Origin: Nitzschia sp. pyKryTriq1
Lineage: Eukaryota; Bacillariophyta; Bacillariophyceae; Bacillariales; Bacillariaceae
NCBI GenBank assembly: GCA_956465555.1
Contig: OY101126.1
Location: forward strand, 290,501 to 354,500
Length of the DNA: 64,000 nt
Reading direction: 5' to 3'
Both the position numbers and the translations under genes were made by a program. Positions 51,419 to 62,336 of the stretch are shown here, piece by piece. Every line of letters begins with the position of its first letter. The first letter of the stretch is position 1. Below the pieces are notes generated by a model, which made no database searches, was not told the DNA's origin, and saw only the letters and a list, made by a program, of their open reading frames with translations.

Positions 51419-54109
51419 ATGTCATTCAATTTGTTAGCCAGGCAAGCTGCCAAGAACAGAGGGGCTCTTTCTGTGGCGGTGGCAACCCTGGGCACCGTCT
51501 GGGTCGCCAGCACAAGTACGAGTAAAAGCAGTATTAGTGAGAATAATGACTGCTTGGAGGGAGAAAAGGTTCCAGCAGATGGAGAACGAAGAGAGCAGCT
51601 GTGGAAGGGCCTGTCAAGTACAAGTCACATTTTGGGTGGGGACATCTCCCGCGTTTCTTGCTCGGCGGCGGTCTCCAGCGAGTCTTCCTCCAGCAGCAGC
51701 AGCAACAGCAACAACAGCAAAGTGATGGCGCCCAGTCTGTTAGCGGAACAACAACCAAAACCACAACATTCCCCCTCCAACGCCGGTTTCTCGATGCGAA
51801 AACGAGCCACTCTTGCTCGCATGAACAAGAGTTCTACGAAACAGACTCTGGTGTCGAAATACGAAGTGAATCCCGATCCCATCGGCGAAGGTGCCTTTGG
51901 ACAAGTCTTTGTAGCTCGCGATCGAACGACCGGCGAACTTGTCGCGGTCAAGAAAATTTGGAAAGAGTACTCGGACAATCAAGATTTTGTCCGGGAAATG
52001 AGCACCTTGCTGCAAATTCGAGCCCATGGGGGGCATCCGCATATTTGTCAGCTGCGAGAAAATTTTGACGAACCGGAAAACTTTGCCCTCGTTTTGGATT
52101 TGATCAAGGGAGGGGAAATGTTCGATCATCTCGTTGAAAGTGGGGCCTACTCGGAACTCGATGGTACGTGAAAGAAGCAATCTCAATATCAATATTATTG
52201 TATACTTTATCCCACCATCCGTCAATCCATTTCTAAAATCGTTTCTGTTTGCTTCTTTCTTTTCTCTTTTATTCTATTTTTTTAATCGGCAGCGAGTAGG
52301 CTCATTCGGGAAGTGTCTTCCGCGTTGGCCTTTATGCATGGTATTGGTTTGGTTCACTGCGACTTGAAGCCCGAAAATCTCATGCTGAGCTCCAAAACGG
52401 ATTCGGCGTCCATCAAGATTGTGGATTTTGGATGTACAGAACATTTACCTGGATTTGGACCACAGCCACAACATGCTGGTAGCAAGCTTGCCCCCCTGGA
52501 CGAAAAGCCCGCGCGAAGTTCGGGAGGGACGGTGGCCTATAGTCCACCCGAGTCCTTTGATAGTGATTCCCCAGTGGATTCTCCTTTAGACATGTGGGCA
52601 CTTGGAATTATTCTGCACATTATGCTTACGGGTATCCATCCCTTTGATCCTAATGGGGATGCTGACGATGAAGCATTGCAGCGCAGAATATCGGTCATGA
52701 GGAAACCACCGTTGGATTCACCCGATACCGAACATCTCTCACCCTCGGCCATGGACTTACTCAACCGCCTACTCGAACCAGATCCATCGAAACGTCTCAC
52801 GGCTCATGAAATGTTGGAGCATTCTTGGGTGAGAGGAGAAACGGCCAAGTCCGACGTTATTGCTGGTTCAGACGAAAAACTCTCCAAGTACCGGAAATTC
52901 CGTTCCAAAATCGAGACTCAAGTCTTCCAAGAGCTCATGAGCTGGTCGGAGAACAAGAATCGTCTAGACCCGACCCTGAATGGCGAATCACTGGTAGAAA
53001 AAGCTTTCAAATCAATGGACAAAGAGGCCAAGGGCTTTCTGACTATGGACGACATTTCGAAAGAGCGGGGCGACGAAAAGGAGGAAAGCGTACCCATGAC
53101 ATTATCGAGCTTTGCTGATTTATTGGGAGAAAATATGCAGAACAAATACTTTCCTGCTGGTCATGTGATATTTCATGAAGGTGATCCGGGCGAGCACATG
53201 TATTTTTTAAACTCGGGCACATGCGAAGTTTTAACCAAGGATGGTTTCCATCATATCCTACAAGGTGGCGATAGCTTCGGAGAAGGGGGTCTGATCAACG
53301 AGCACGCCAAGCGCTCTGCCACCATCAAGACGCTGACGCCCGTCCATGCAATTCAAATCGATCGCCGTTGTTTTGCCAAATATTTGATGGGGTCGGACTC
53401 AGCTCTGGCACTGAAGATCAAAGAACGGGTCAACAAGGTAAGAAATAACATCCCAACGAAAGGATGAGTTGCGGAAATTGCTAAATTTTCGAGGTCTCAC
53501 AGCTTTTTTCTTCGACAGCGACGATTTGGTCGAGCGGAATATATTATCGGTCGTCAAAAAGATCTTGTGGTCCATAACGCGTCAAAGGGTGAAAAGATTT
53601 ACAGTGATGGCGACAAGGCCGACTCAATTTTCTTTGTGGTCGAAGGCACCATTGATGTTCGGAATGATGGGCACATTGTCTATCATGCCCACCCGGGAGA
53701 ATTGCTAGGAGTACAATCCTTCTACTTCAATCGATCCCGTGATGCTGATGCTGTATGCACAACAGATCATTGTTCCGTCAAGGCTATCAATTCGAAGCAA
53801 TTCAAAGAGCTCGCGGCAGCGATGCCTGAATTGAAGAGCTCCCTTCATGAATTGGCACTCCGAAGAGAGTTTCAACGAGCGATTGTCCGAAAACTCAAGA
53901 CGTCGTTCTCAACGCTGGACCTTCGCCAGGTTTTTGATGAGATTGATCTTGACAAGACTGGGTTGCTCAACCGTGACGAGCTGAGAGACTTGTTGACGCA
54001 TCTCGATGTCGCCATTTCGGAAGAAGAATTAAAGATGCTGGTGGATACGTTAGATCTGGACAGCACAGGTTTCATCAATTTTCAAGAATTCTCCACGCTA
54101 TTTGCATAA
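51419..54109 (+). CDS. Protein kinase with two cyclic-nucleotide-binding domains and EF-hands
   Basis: Exons 51419-52163, 52293-53437 and 53519-54109 (826 aa; introns 129 and 81 nt). The kinase domain spans about 148-420: GEGAFGQVF, catalytic Lys178 (LVAVKK), HCDLKPEN with Asp272, and DFGC. It is CAMK-like with HCD instead of HRD. A degenerate EF-hand follows (SMDKEAKGFLTMDD). CNB domain 1 has the phosphate-binding cassette FGEGGLINEHAKRSAT with the needed Glu and Arg. CNB domain 2 lacks that Glu (LLGVQSFYFNRSRD). Two canonical EF-hands end the protein (DLDKTGLLNRDE, DLDSTGFINFQE). It joins the outputs of PKG-like and CDPK-like enzymes. The basic, acid-poor N-terminus (LLARQAAKNRGALSVAVATL) may anchor it to a membrane or mitochondrion. 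Confidence 0.92.
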
Positions 54110-54346
54110 TTTTTTTCGTTAAAAGTTATAATCCGGCCAGATTTTTGGTAACCTAGTACTGTACATTCGCTTTCGGCCGCCTTCGGGGTTGCTTTCCTCT
54201 CTGTCAACACCAGTGCAGTGGGGTGAACTCAGGATCCACTACGGAAAAGTAGAGCATTGGGGTTGGCAATGGCAATGGCAATATACTATTTCATGTTACG
54301 TGATGCTAGTCGTCTTCCCCTCAATTTTGCCATTCTACTTCGAGTA

Positions 54347-57300
54347 CTAGAAGCATTCAGTGTGAAAGCGATCATCAGAGTGAGAGAGAGAGCCCAAAAG
54401 GGTCTTTACATTTTGCTCTTCCATGCCAGCATTGGCGGCCGCCGCTGAAACTGCGGCCGCCATTGCCTTCTTGATCGTCTCCGGTATTCCCAAGGCTGGT
54501 CCACAGTAAAAGATTTCGACGGGGGGACCCTCCGGCGATTTCAACTTTAGTTGCAAGGCTTTCATCACATCTTCTGGGTGGTCCGCCATGAGATCGGAAA
54601 TAAAGTAAAGTTTGCCTCCTCGCTCCTCCACGTTGTCGTGTGAGAAGGCAGGGTGAACCTCAGTCAAAACACCTTTTTTAATCCATTCTTCGTAGTTTTG
54701 TCTCAAGTAGAAATCGTTTGCCTCGTGCCGGAAACCCACGTACAGTGTGGCCGGTCCAAGTTCTTCCCCTTTCTTCTGAAGCATTTCCCTGTGTTGCAGG
54801 AAGCCACGGAAGGGGGCAACTCCCGTTCCGAGACCAAACATGAGAATTGGCGTCTTGGGGCCTGACTTGGGGGGTTGTAAAATACCCGATCGGATTTGAA
54901 CTGACACTCTCTCCCCCACTGGAGCATGGAACAAGTCACTTGTCGCTAGACCGAGTCGTTGTTGCTGTTTGGCGTCGGTCCATTGGTTGAGGACAACCAG
55001 CAAATCCAGTCGATTCTCACGATAAAGTGGGGAGGATGCAATCGAGTAGAGACGCGGGGTGATGGTAGGAATCATTGACAGGAGATACTCAAAGGGGGGT
55101 AGAGCGGTCTCTGCGAAGTCTTGAAGGACATCAGCATAAGTTTTCGACCCCGTGTATGCATCGAACTCGTCTTGCTTGACTGGGTCCTCACTTTGTTCGA
55201 ACAGACTGCGCAATTTGTTGCGGGCCTCCAATGTCGATGCAAAGAAAAAGAGCTGTTTGAAAAAGCTCCTCGATGGGCGGCCACACAGGTCCAAATACTG
55301 AGAAAGAAGTTCCTTGGCGGTGAGAATCGGAGGAAAGGGACATTCACCCAGTTTGTCCACCGGATCCACCGAAAGAAGTTTATGGCCATGGACTTCCGGA
55401 TGGTAGAGGGCAAGGACTTTATGCACGACCCTCGAGCGGTTTCTTGGAAGGATGGCCATGTGGTCCCCAACATTGTATTCTAGCCCTGTGTCATGGAGGT
55501 TGAATGTAAACAATGAAGCGGGTCGATCGTAGTCGTCAGATACCAAACTCTCCCTAGACTCGAGAGTGACAAAGTGGTAGCCGGGAGGAAGCGGGCGGAA
55601 GGAATGGCTGTGCGAGCCGGGAGCTAAGGCAAGTCGGAAAAGCGGCTCAGGTGGGTCGATGTACGACGGCTTGGCCGCTTTTCGTCCAAACAGCTTGGGC
55701 TGCAAGGCATCCATCCACTTGTCCAGGACTCCTCTGTAGAGTTCCGGATCTTGATCATCGCCCAAGCCGACTTCGATGATTTGTTCCCCGCCTAATTCTT
55801 CTAACTTTTTATCCAAACGGCGCGCGGCACGGTTGAATTGGTCGCCTACAGCATACATGGACGAGCCAAGTCCAAAGACAGCATAGCATACTGGCGAAGG
55901 CAGGGCAAGAATACCTTTCTCGCATCCTTCCAAATAGTCCCAGACTTTGATCATTGCATCCGGAAATTCGCCTTCACCGTAGGTACTAGTGACAAAAATC
56001 GTGGCCTTGGAGGACTGAACTTTGTCCAAGAGTTTTCCAGGCGAGAGGGCGTTCGCAGCCACAAGACAGACCCGCGGTAGGGGGTCGTCCATCTTGGAAA
56101 GCGAAATGAATTGCTGAAGTTCCATCTTGATTTCTTTGGCCGCTTGAGAGGCAGTACCACTTTGAGTTCCGAAGACTACCAGAACTGTATTTTCATCAGT
56201 GCCGTCCGCCACAGACGAGGCCGTTGCCGACGTGGCAGTTTGGAGCAAAATAGGCGGCTTGCGAGGCCGCGGAGTGTAGTGGGTGTGCAAGAGCTCATGA
56301 GACACATGAGACAGTGGCTTCCCGAGCAGTTCCTTGTAAAGTTCCTGTACGGCTTGATTGTGATGGGACTTCCTCGTGACCATGCGCTCGTCCATCGAGT
56401 AGACACTCGCGACTCGCTTGGACAAGATGTCAGGGTCTCGACTTTGTGGTAAACCTCCCCCACCAATACAGCCACCAGGGCACGTCATGATCTCAATGAA
56501 ATGAAACTGTTTGGGATCTTGCTCAATTCGTGCAAGAAATTCTCGTACATTGCGCATTTGGTGACACACGGCGACATTCAATGCGATTTCATTGTTCGCA
56601 CCTAGATGGAGGTTGGCTTCCTTGATTCCATATAGACCTCGGACTGCCTCATACTGGACATTCGCAATATCCTTTCCACTCAGCACATCAGCTGCGGTAC
56701 GCAAGGCAGCTTCCATGACTCCGCCCGTCACACCAAAGATGACAGCAGCACCCGTCGATTCTCCAAATGGATTGTCGTAGACCAGTTCAGGGAGACGGAG
56801 AAAGGATTCGTAGTTGCTTCGCTGGGCCACACCTCTTAGCTCCATAAGCCGGGCGAACTCTCGGACGGTCAACACGGCATTGGTTTCCTGAATAGGAGGA
56901 GCATTGGATGATTCTTGTTGTTGGAATCGAAATTGCTCTCTCGCCATTTCGTCCTTTTTGGCGGTACAAGGCATGACCGCCACTACGAAGAGATTCGCCT
57001 GATGATTCTTGTCGTCCATGTTCAGACTACCAGTACCCGACTTGCTTCGTCCATGTTGACCAAGAATGCTAGTTTGGCGTGGCCACCAATGGTGCCGAAT
57101 AACACTGCTCAACATTGCCATGGGGGATCGGCATGTCGACAGGTGTGGAATGAGTTCGGGATAACTCTGTTCGACCAAGTTGACCCAACCAGGACAGCAC
57201 GAAGTGAACATGGGCAATGGCTGTTTCTTCTTTTGTTCTTCGGATCCATTGATACTGATATCGATCCTTTGAAGTAATTCATTTGCTTCCTCCATAATGG

Positions 57301-58328
57301 TGAGATCAGCTGATAGATTGGTATCAAAGACGTATCGAAATCCACAGGACTTGGCCGCTCCGACCAGCAATCCTTCGGTGGCTCCTCCGGGAGGACCTCC
57401 AAACATTTCCGCCAGCGTGACGCGGACACTGGGAGCAGTCTGCAGGACGCAGACCATGTTGGGATCCAAGAGAGCTTGCATAACACGGGCCGTGTGATCG
57501 ACCTCGCGAATGGCTCCTGTGGGGCACATGACAGTGCACTGCCAGTGCGTAGAAGATGGCGGTGGTACATATTAGATAGAGATGACACAGTGAGACTTCT
57601 GCCAACAACCGACAGTGGAACAATCAAAAGAACATAATATGAACATAAGTATATACACATACCTGCCCACAAGAGATACAATCGGTGTCCTTGAGTGGTC
57701 GACCCGCATGGGTCGTCATACAAGGCGGTGCTTGAGCTAGGCCGGTGGCATTGATTTTGGAGGAGGGCAAGGGGGCCTCGAGAACCTTCATGCCTTGCAG
57801 CTGGTCACACGCCCGTACGCATCGAGAACATCCGATGCACAAGGAGGGATCATAGGTAATGGAGCTGGATGTCTCATCTATGGTTTGAGATTCCATCCAA
57901 TCCGCCAAATCTTCAATCTCCAGTGTTCCACAGGCAGCAAATTCATTTCGGCGGGCGAAGCGTTCGGTTTGATGGACCAGGGAAGCATTGAGATTTCGTT
58001 GCAGGGCCGCGTTGGACAAGTCGTTGAGATGTTTGCCATGAACATGCACCTTCATGACACTTGACTCTTCTGTGCTTCGACAGGCGGTCGAACATGCCAA
58101 TTGCACTGGGGTCGGTCCATTCTCGACCGAGACGGCACATAGTCCACATTTTCCCACCGGCGTCAATCGAGGATGGTGGCAGAGAGTGGGGATGTAAACA
58201 CCCGCCTTGACAGCGGCCTCTGTGATTTTGGTGCCTTCTGGCACTTGTATGGTTGCAATGCAACCATTGTCGTCGTCGTGAAATTCCACCGTCACTAAAG
58301 TTTCTTCTTTGCCTGGGTTGGCCATCAT
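54347..58328 (-). CDS. [FeFe]-hydrogenase fused to flavodoxin-FAD-NADPH reductase
   Basis: Exons 57663-58328 and 54347-57538 (124-nt intron, in phase 0) encode 1285 aa. Order: [2Fe-2S] (Cys50, 61, 64, 79), two [4Fe-4S] motifs (Cys164/167/170/174 and Cys217/220/223/227, the second split by the intron), the H-cluster domain, a small-subunit-like tail (LHTHYTP), flavodoxin from about 672 (VFGTQSGTA, TSTYGEGEFPD), FAD part (RLYSIASSP) and NAD(P) part (GLGTGVAPFRGF, FYCGP). H-cluster motifs are all present: FTSCCPGW, MPCTAKKDE and EIMTCPGGCIGGGG. Together these suggest electron flow between NADPH and protons/H2. In the His-Cys3 region only His119 and one Cys are seen. No targeting peptide precedes the ferredoxin fold. 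Similar hydrogenase-reductase fusions are known from some anaerobic protists. It is convergent with the kinase gene. Confidence 0.93.
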
Positions 58329-59326
58329 GATGTTATTGTTGATGACGTTGATGATCGTTGATCGTTGATCTTGCTTGACTAATCAGTATTTATGTATTAA
58401 TATGGTATCGACCAGCACTGTTGTTTTCTTTCTTTGCTTGCTTGCTTGCTTGCTGCTTCGCATCCATCCGCCCCAAGCCGAACACGAGTAGGAGTACATC
58501 CGAGAGAAGGCAGAGGCACGCATGCATGCATGCATGCATGATGATGACGATCAAGCTTTATTTGCGATCAGAAGCATCGGAACGATAAATAATACTGACT
58601 TTAGTCAGAATACGACTGTTATTTGTCTTCTTGGACTTCGTGTTGTTGATGGCTTTACCAGTATTGCTTCATATCCCTTATTCTGATGATACACGATGAT
58701 GCCAGCATCAAGAACGAACGTGTCTTTCATCATTGAGAACTGCAGTATCAACAAGGGTGTCATTCTTTTGATCGATCGATCGAGTGAGTCAAGCAAAATC
58801 ACCGGAATTCGTGCTTGATTCAAACGACACAAAAGCTTCAAGCATACTGTAATTCCAGTCGAATCTGACCGTACCGGTACGTGTAGTATGCATGTGAATG
58901 CATTCAGTTTCAGTTTTTGCATCCTTTGAACTTTACTTTCTCAATAATACCAAGACTACGAGTACGAGTACATGTTGCGTCGTGTGTAGTGCGAGGAGCA
59001 TGTAGTAATGTATTATTCTCCATGCACCTTACTGTATGCATGCATGAAGTTGCGCTTTTATTTTGGGCAAATTGTTCTCCGATGACTGACTGACGATCTG
59101 ATGCAGAGCTCGAAGGGCTTGGGAAGAGGTCCGCTCTATCTTTCAAGTAAAAAGCGCGCGAAGCCGATGTAACCTGTCAATATCTACAGGTACTGGTACT
59201 GGTACTCATAGCTCGTACACCACCTCCTTTCTTTCTTCCGATCCTTTTCGCATCAATTCAATTACGTAGCTAATAAGACAAGCCAACCATTCTCCTCATC
59301 CTCAACATTACTTGGTGCAACGAGCC
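58329..59326. other. Divergent intergenic region
   Basis: No gene recognised. Contains (GCTT)n near 58434-58456, (GCAT)n near 58520-58540, (GATC)n near 58768-58780, ACCGGTAC near 58873-58882 and (GGTACT)n near 59188-59206. This region should hold the hydrogenase promoter. Confidence 0.55.
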
Positions 59327-60358
59327 ATGTCGTCGTCAAGCAGGGATGACCCAAGTCCCCCGGTGTCGGCGTCTCGTGAACGCGTCATTTTGAAAGAATT
59401 GGGCCCATTATTGGCAGCAGCAGCAGCAGCAGCACCACCAGCAGCAGCAGGCGGCACCAAAAGCAGCACAGGCGAGGAGGAGGATTTTCTTCTTGCCTCG
59501 TGGCCGTCGGGAGACTTTTTATTACAGCCTTTGCTACCCAAGTACGCCGATCGGCTTCCTTCTACCGACCCTCAATATTGGCAAACGTGTGCTCGCAGAG
59601 CCCTCTTGACGGAATGTGGATTTCTACCCGCCAACAAGCAGAATAAGAATTGCACAGCTGCTGCTGCTATCGACGACAACGGCGAGGGCGACGGCGACGA
59701 GGTGCAAAAGGCCTGGGAGAAACTCGCTGCGTCTACTAGCAACCATGTAGACATCAACGACGATGACAACGATTTGATTCAATTCTTTCGGGGTGGAGGT
59801 TTGAGCAACCACCGGAATCTTCACTGGACCTTGATGGATTGTGCTCCTGGATGCCAATTTCACCTCCATGCTCATCCCAATCTAGAATTGGTCTACTGTG
59901 TTCAGGGCGAACTCCATGAAATTCGTCTGCAAGACGATGACAATATCATTACGAAATCCTTTGAACCTGCTGAAGACGATGCTGATGATGATTCTTCGAC
60001 CAAGAACAACAAGGCAAAGAATATTAAACTCAAAGGGCCTTCTCTCATTGGTTGTCCACGTCCGTGGCGTTTTGGAACCCTCACAGAAGGAAAGTGGCTT
60101 GTCAATCGAGTAGGAACAATCCACAAATCATTCACAGCGACCAATGGAGAAGGGTGCATATTATTAACGTTGTGGGGAGGATCGCATGCCAACATTACGG
60201 ACGAACCGGCGCTGGTAACGAATGCCCTGGAAACCATGGACCAAAAGTTACAAACTCAGTGTGCCGGTTGTCATCCGACGGCCGACGAATTGCAACGAAT
60301 TTCGGAAACCTTTTTGCCAGAGTCAGAACGCTCCTCCTCCAACAATAAGATGCAGTAG
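59327..60358 (+). CDS. Cupin-fold protein, metal-binding motif present
   Basis: 343 residues from the first ATG (59327); the open frame extends five codons upstream from a TTG. The N-terminal 120 residues contain Ala- and Pro-rich and acidic runs and a segment CARRALLTECGFLP. The cupin domain follows: HLHAHPNLELVYCVQGELHE gives the usual H-x-H...E and the second histidine lies in VGTIHKSFTATNGEGC. The metal site looks complete. An acidic, Lys-rich insertion (about 200-230) separates the two motifs. The C-terminal CAGCHPTADELQRI carries a CxxCH, which could bind haem or be coincidental. No substrate can be named; metal-dependent dioxygenase or isomerase activity is inference. Confidence 0.7.
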   Translation: MSSSSRDDPSPPVSASRERVILKELGPLLAAAAAAAPPAAAGGTKSSTGEEEDFLLASWPSGDFLLQPLLPKYADRLPSTDPQYWQTCARRALLTECGFLPANKQNKNCTAAAAIDDNGEGDGDEVQKAWEKLAASTSNHVDINDDDNDLIQFFRGGGLSNHRNLHWTLMDCAPGCQFHLHAHPNLELVYCVQGELHEIRLQDDDNIITKSFEPAEDDADDDSSTKNNKAKNIKLKGPSLIGCPRPWRFGTLTEGKWLVNRVGTIHKSFTATNGEGCILLTLWGGSHANITDEPALVTNALETMDQKLQTQCAGCHPTADELQRISETFLPESERSSSNNKMQ

Positions 60359-61166
60359 TTTGCGTGTGCACCAAGAAAGTCGCGAATGAATCATAATGAT
60401 GACCACGACGATGCTCCTCTGGATTGATTCGTGCATATTATTTATACAATCAGTCAGCACGCAAGCCAGCCTTGGAATGATGGCTAGTATAGTATTTTGG
60501 GCAGCGGATGTGGTTGGTCGGACGTGCTATGATACTGCTCGAGCACTTTCAACAAATGTTGCATGATTGTTGCGAGCCAAATCAAACCCTCGGGCAGCCC
60601 CGGTAGTTGATTTACCACCCACATATTGTGTGTACGCTAGTCGACCCCTTCAGGGAGAAACTGCTGGATCGTTGCAGCATCATCGTCCTCTCATACACCC
60701 ATCCGGTAGACAACAGCAGCAGCAGCAGATTGGTGATACTAGAGCATATTGCTCATATAGTAGAAAGAACATGATGTGGACTTCCATTGATACATACACG
60801 CATGTCTAGACATGCGTACTCTCTACTAGAGCTCTACCGAGTCTGCTATTTGGTGCTACCGGTATCTCTTCGAAAGTACTGTAAAATCCAATCGTACCAG
60901 GTACTGTAGAAAATCCAATCTAGAGACGGCGATCGACCTCCGCCGCGGGTAGCGAGGGCTGGGGGGGGGGGTCGTATTGATCGTTCGTTCTCGATGGCGG
61001 ACAGACGAGAAGAATCCAAATCCGCGAGACGGGAGGCGGCGGGCGGAGATGCGCCCGCCGGACCCGCATCCGCACCCATGGTATATCCAAGGTCAGATTT
61101 ACGGTCATCCAAGTTCTAATTTTACTTAACTAAAATATTGACTCAAGACACGAAAAGACATAATAG

Positions 61167-61193
61167 GATGACGTCCGTCATTCAGACGTCATC
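61167..61193. repeat. Inverted repeat with TGACGT cores
   Basis: Left arm GATGACGTC (61167-61175) and right arm GACGTCATC (61185-61193) are exact reverse complements around a 9-base spacer. Each arm contains a TGACGT core on one strand. It lies about 140 bp before the first minisatellite array. Confidence 0.7.
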
Positions 61194-61330
61194 ATTACCG
61201 TCCGTCATCCGCACCCCCCGTAACAACCAAAATTGACTCACTTGACCCACACACTCCATCGATTTGTGCCTTGGAAAATGGCTCTTACCCCCCCCCAAAT
61301 GCACCGAAACTTTGAGTTTTTCGATCATCA

Positions 61331-61430
61331 ATGGACGTTATTGGACGTTATTGGACGTAGTTGGACGTTATTGGACGTTATTGGACGATGTTGGACGATG
61401 TTGGACGATGTTGGACGATGTTGGACGATG
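61331..61430. repeat. 10-bp minisatellite, array 1 (10 units)
   Basis: Ten consecutive 10-bp units without length change. The first five are variants of TTGGACGTTA (one starts ATGG, one ends GTAG). The last five are all TTGGACGATG. The array ends abruptly at TTGACATTGC. Confidence 0.95.
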
Positions 61431-62186
61431 TTGACATTGCGGGCGAGAATTGAATTTATGACTATTTGGGTGGTGTGTGAAAAATAGGTGTAAAGGGGAA
61501 TGTACAGGGTCAATTTTAGGGGGCGGATAATCAGTTAGGCGCCAAAGGAGGTGGTTTGCAGTTTATGTGCGGTTGTTGCAGTAAAAAAACTGCAGAGGTG
61601 CGGAAAGGAATTTATTTAGAGTTGAGGATTTTTATTCAGCGCGGAAACTTTTATTTTGCAGTTGTGGGACTGTGACGTAGCGGGTTGTGTACTAGAGGAT
61701 AGTAATATGTCACGTACACCCGTATTGTCAACGTTCCGTATAAAGTGGCGTGTATAAGTACTTACTGTTTTAGGCCAATGTTTTCAGGTGCGACATGAGT
61801 TTGGGCCGCTATGGCCTTTTTTCAGGCCTCTAGATGTTGGACGTATTCTTTTTAGCATCTTTTGGCATCCAGCATCCAGACAGTGTACCGGTACCAGTGA
61901 CCTGTTCCTCCGCCCACCACTTCATTGCCACCATCATACCGACGTCGTAGACGGAAAGAATAAACTGCATCTTTGTCTGATGGGATTGTTCCTCGCCAAA
62001 TGTGCCCGAGATAATAAACAAGAGGTGATCGAGTGATGCATCATGCAAAACTCGATCGCGTCAGCAGATGAAGAATTGCGGATTTTGTGGTGAAAGCAAA
62101 AAACAACGCAACGCAACGGCTATCCCCATGCTTACGTCACTACAGTATCACCCAGCGCGCTCATCACTCTTCCTTGTCTGTCCATG

Positions 62187-62336
62187 TTGGACGATGTTGG
62201 ACGATGTTGGACGTTGTTGGACGATGTTGGACGATGTTGGACGTTGTTGGACGATGTTGGACGATGTTGGACGATGTTGGACGATGTTGGACGATGTTGG
62301 ACGATGTTGGACGATGTCGGACGTTGTTGGACGTTC
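62187..62336. repeat. 10-bp minisatellite, array 2 (15 units)
   Basis: Fifteen phased 10-bp units, mostly TTGGACGATG with interspersed TTGGACGTTG and one TCGGACGTTG. Beyond 62336 the sequence decays into irregular GGACGTT and GGAACGTT units to about 62460, ending about 85 bp before the lipase start codon. Confidence 0.95.

Noticed and set aside
51601-52068. Alternative frame inside kinase exon 1
   Set aside because: The kinase frame contains all family motifs; the other frame is a shadow with Gln runs from CAG repeats.
54347-58328. Nar1/IOP1-type Fe-S assembly protein instead of a hydrogenase
   Set aside because: Nar1-type proteins lack the full H-cluster motifs and have no flavoreductase part. 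Here TSCCPGW, MPCTAKKDE and the CPGGC-IGGGG block are all complete.
60846-61112. Minus-strand 88-codon frame near 61 kb
   Set aside because: GC-rich, Pro/Ala/Asp low-complexity without a plausible fold, and it crosses a G-run; no support as a gene.
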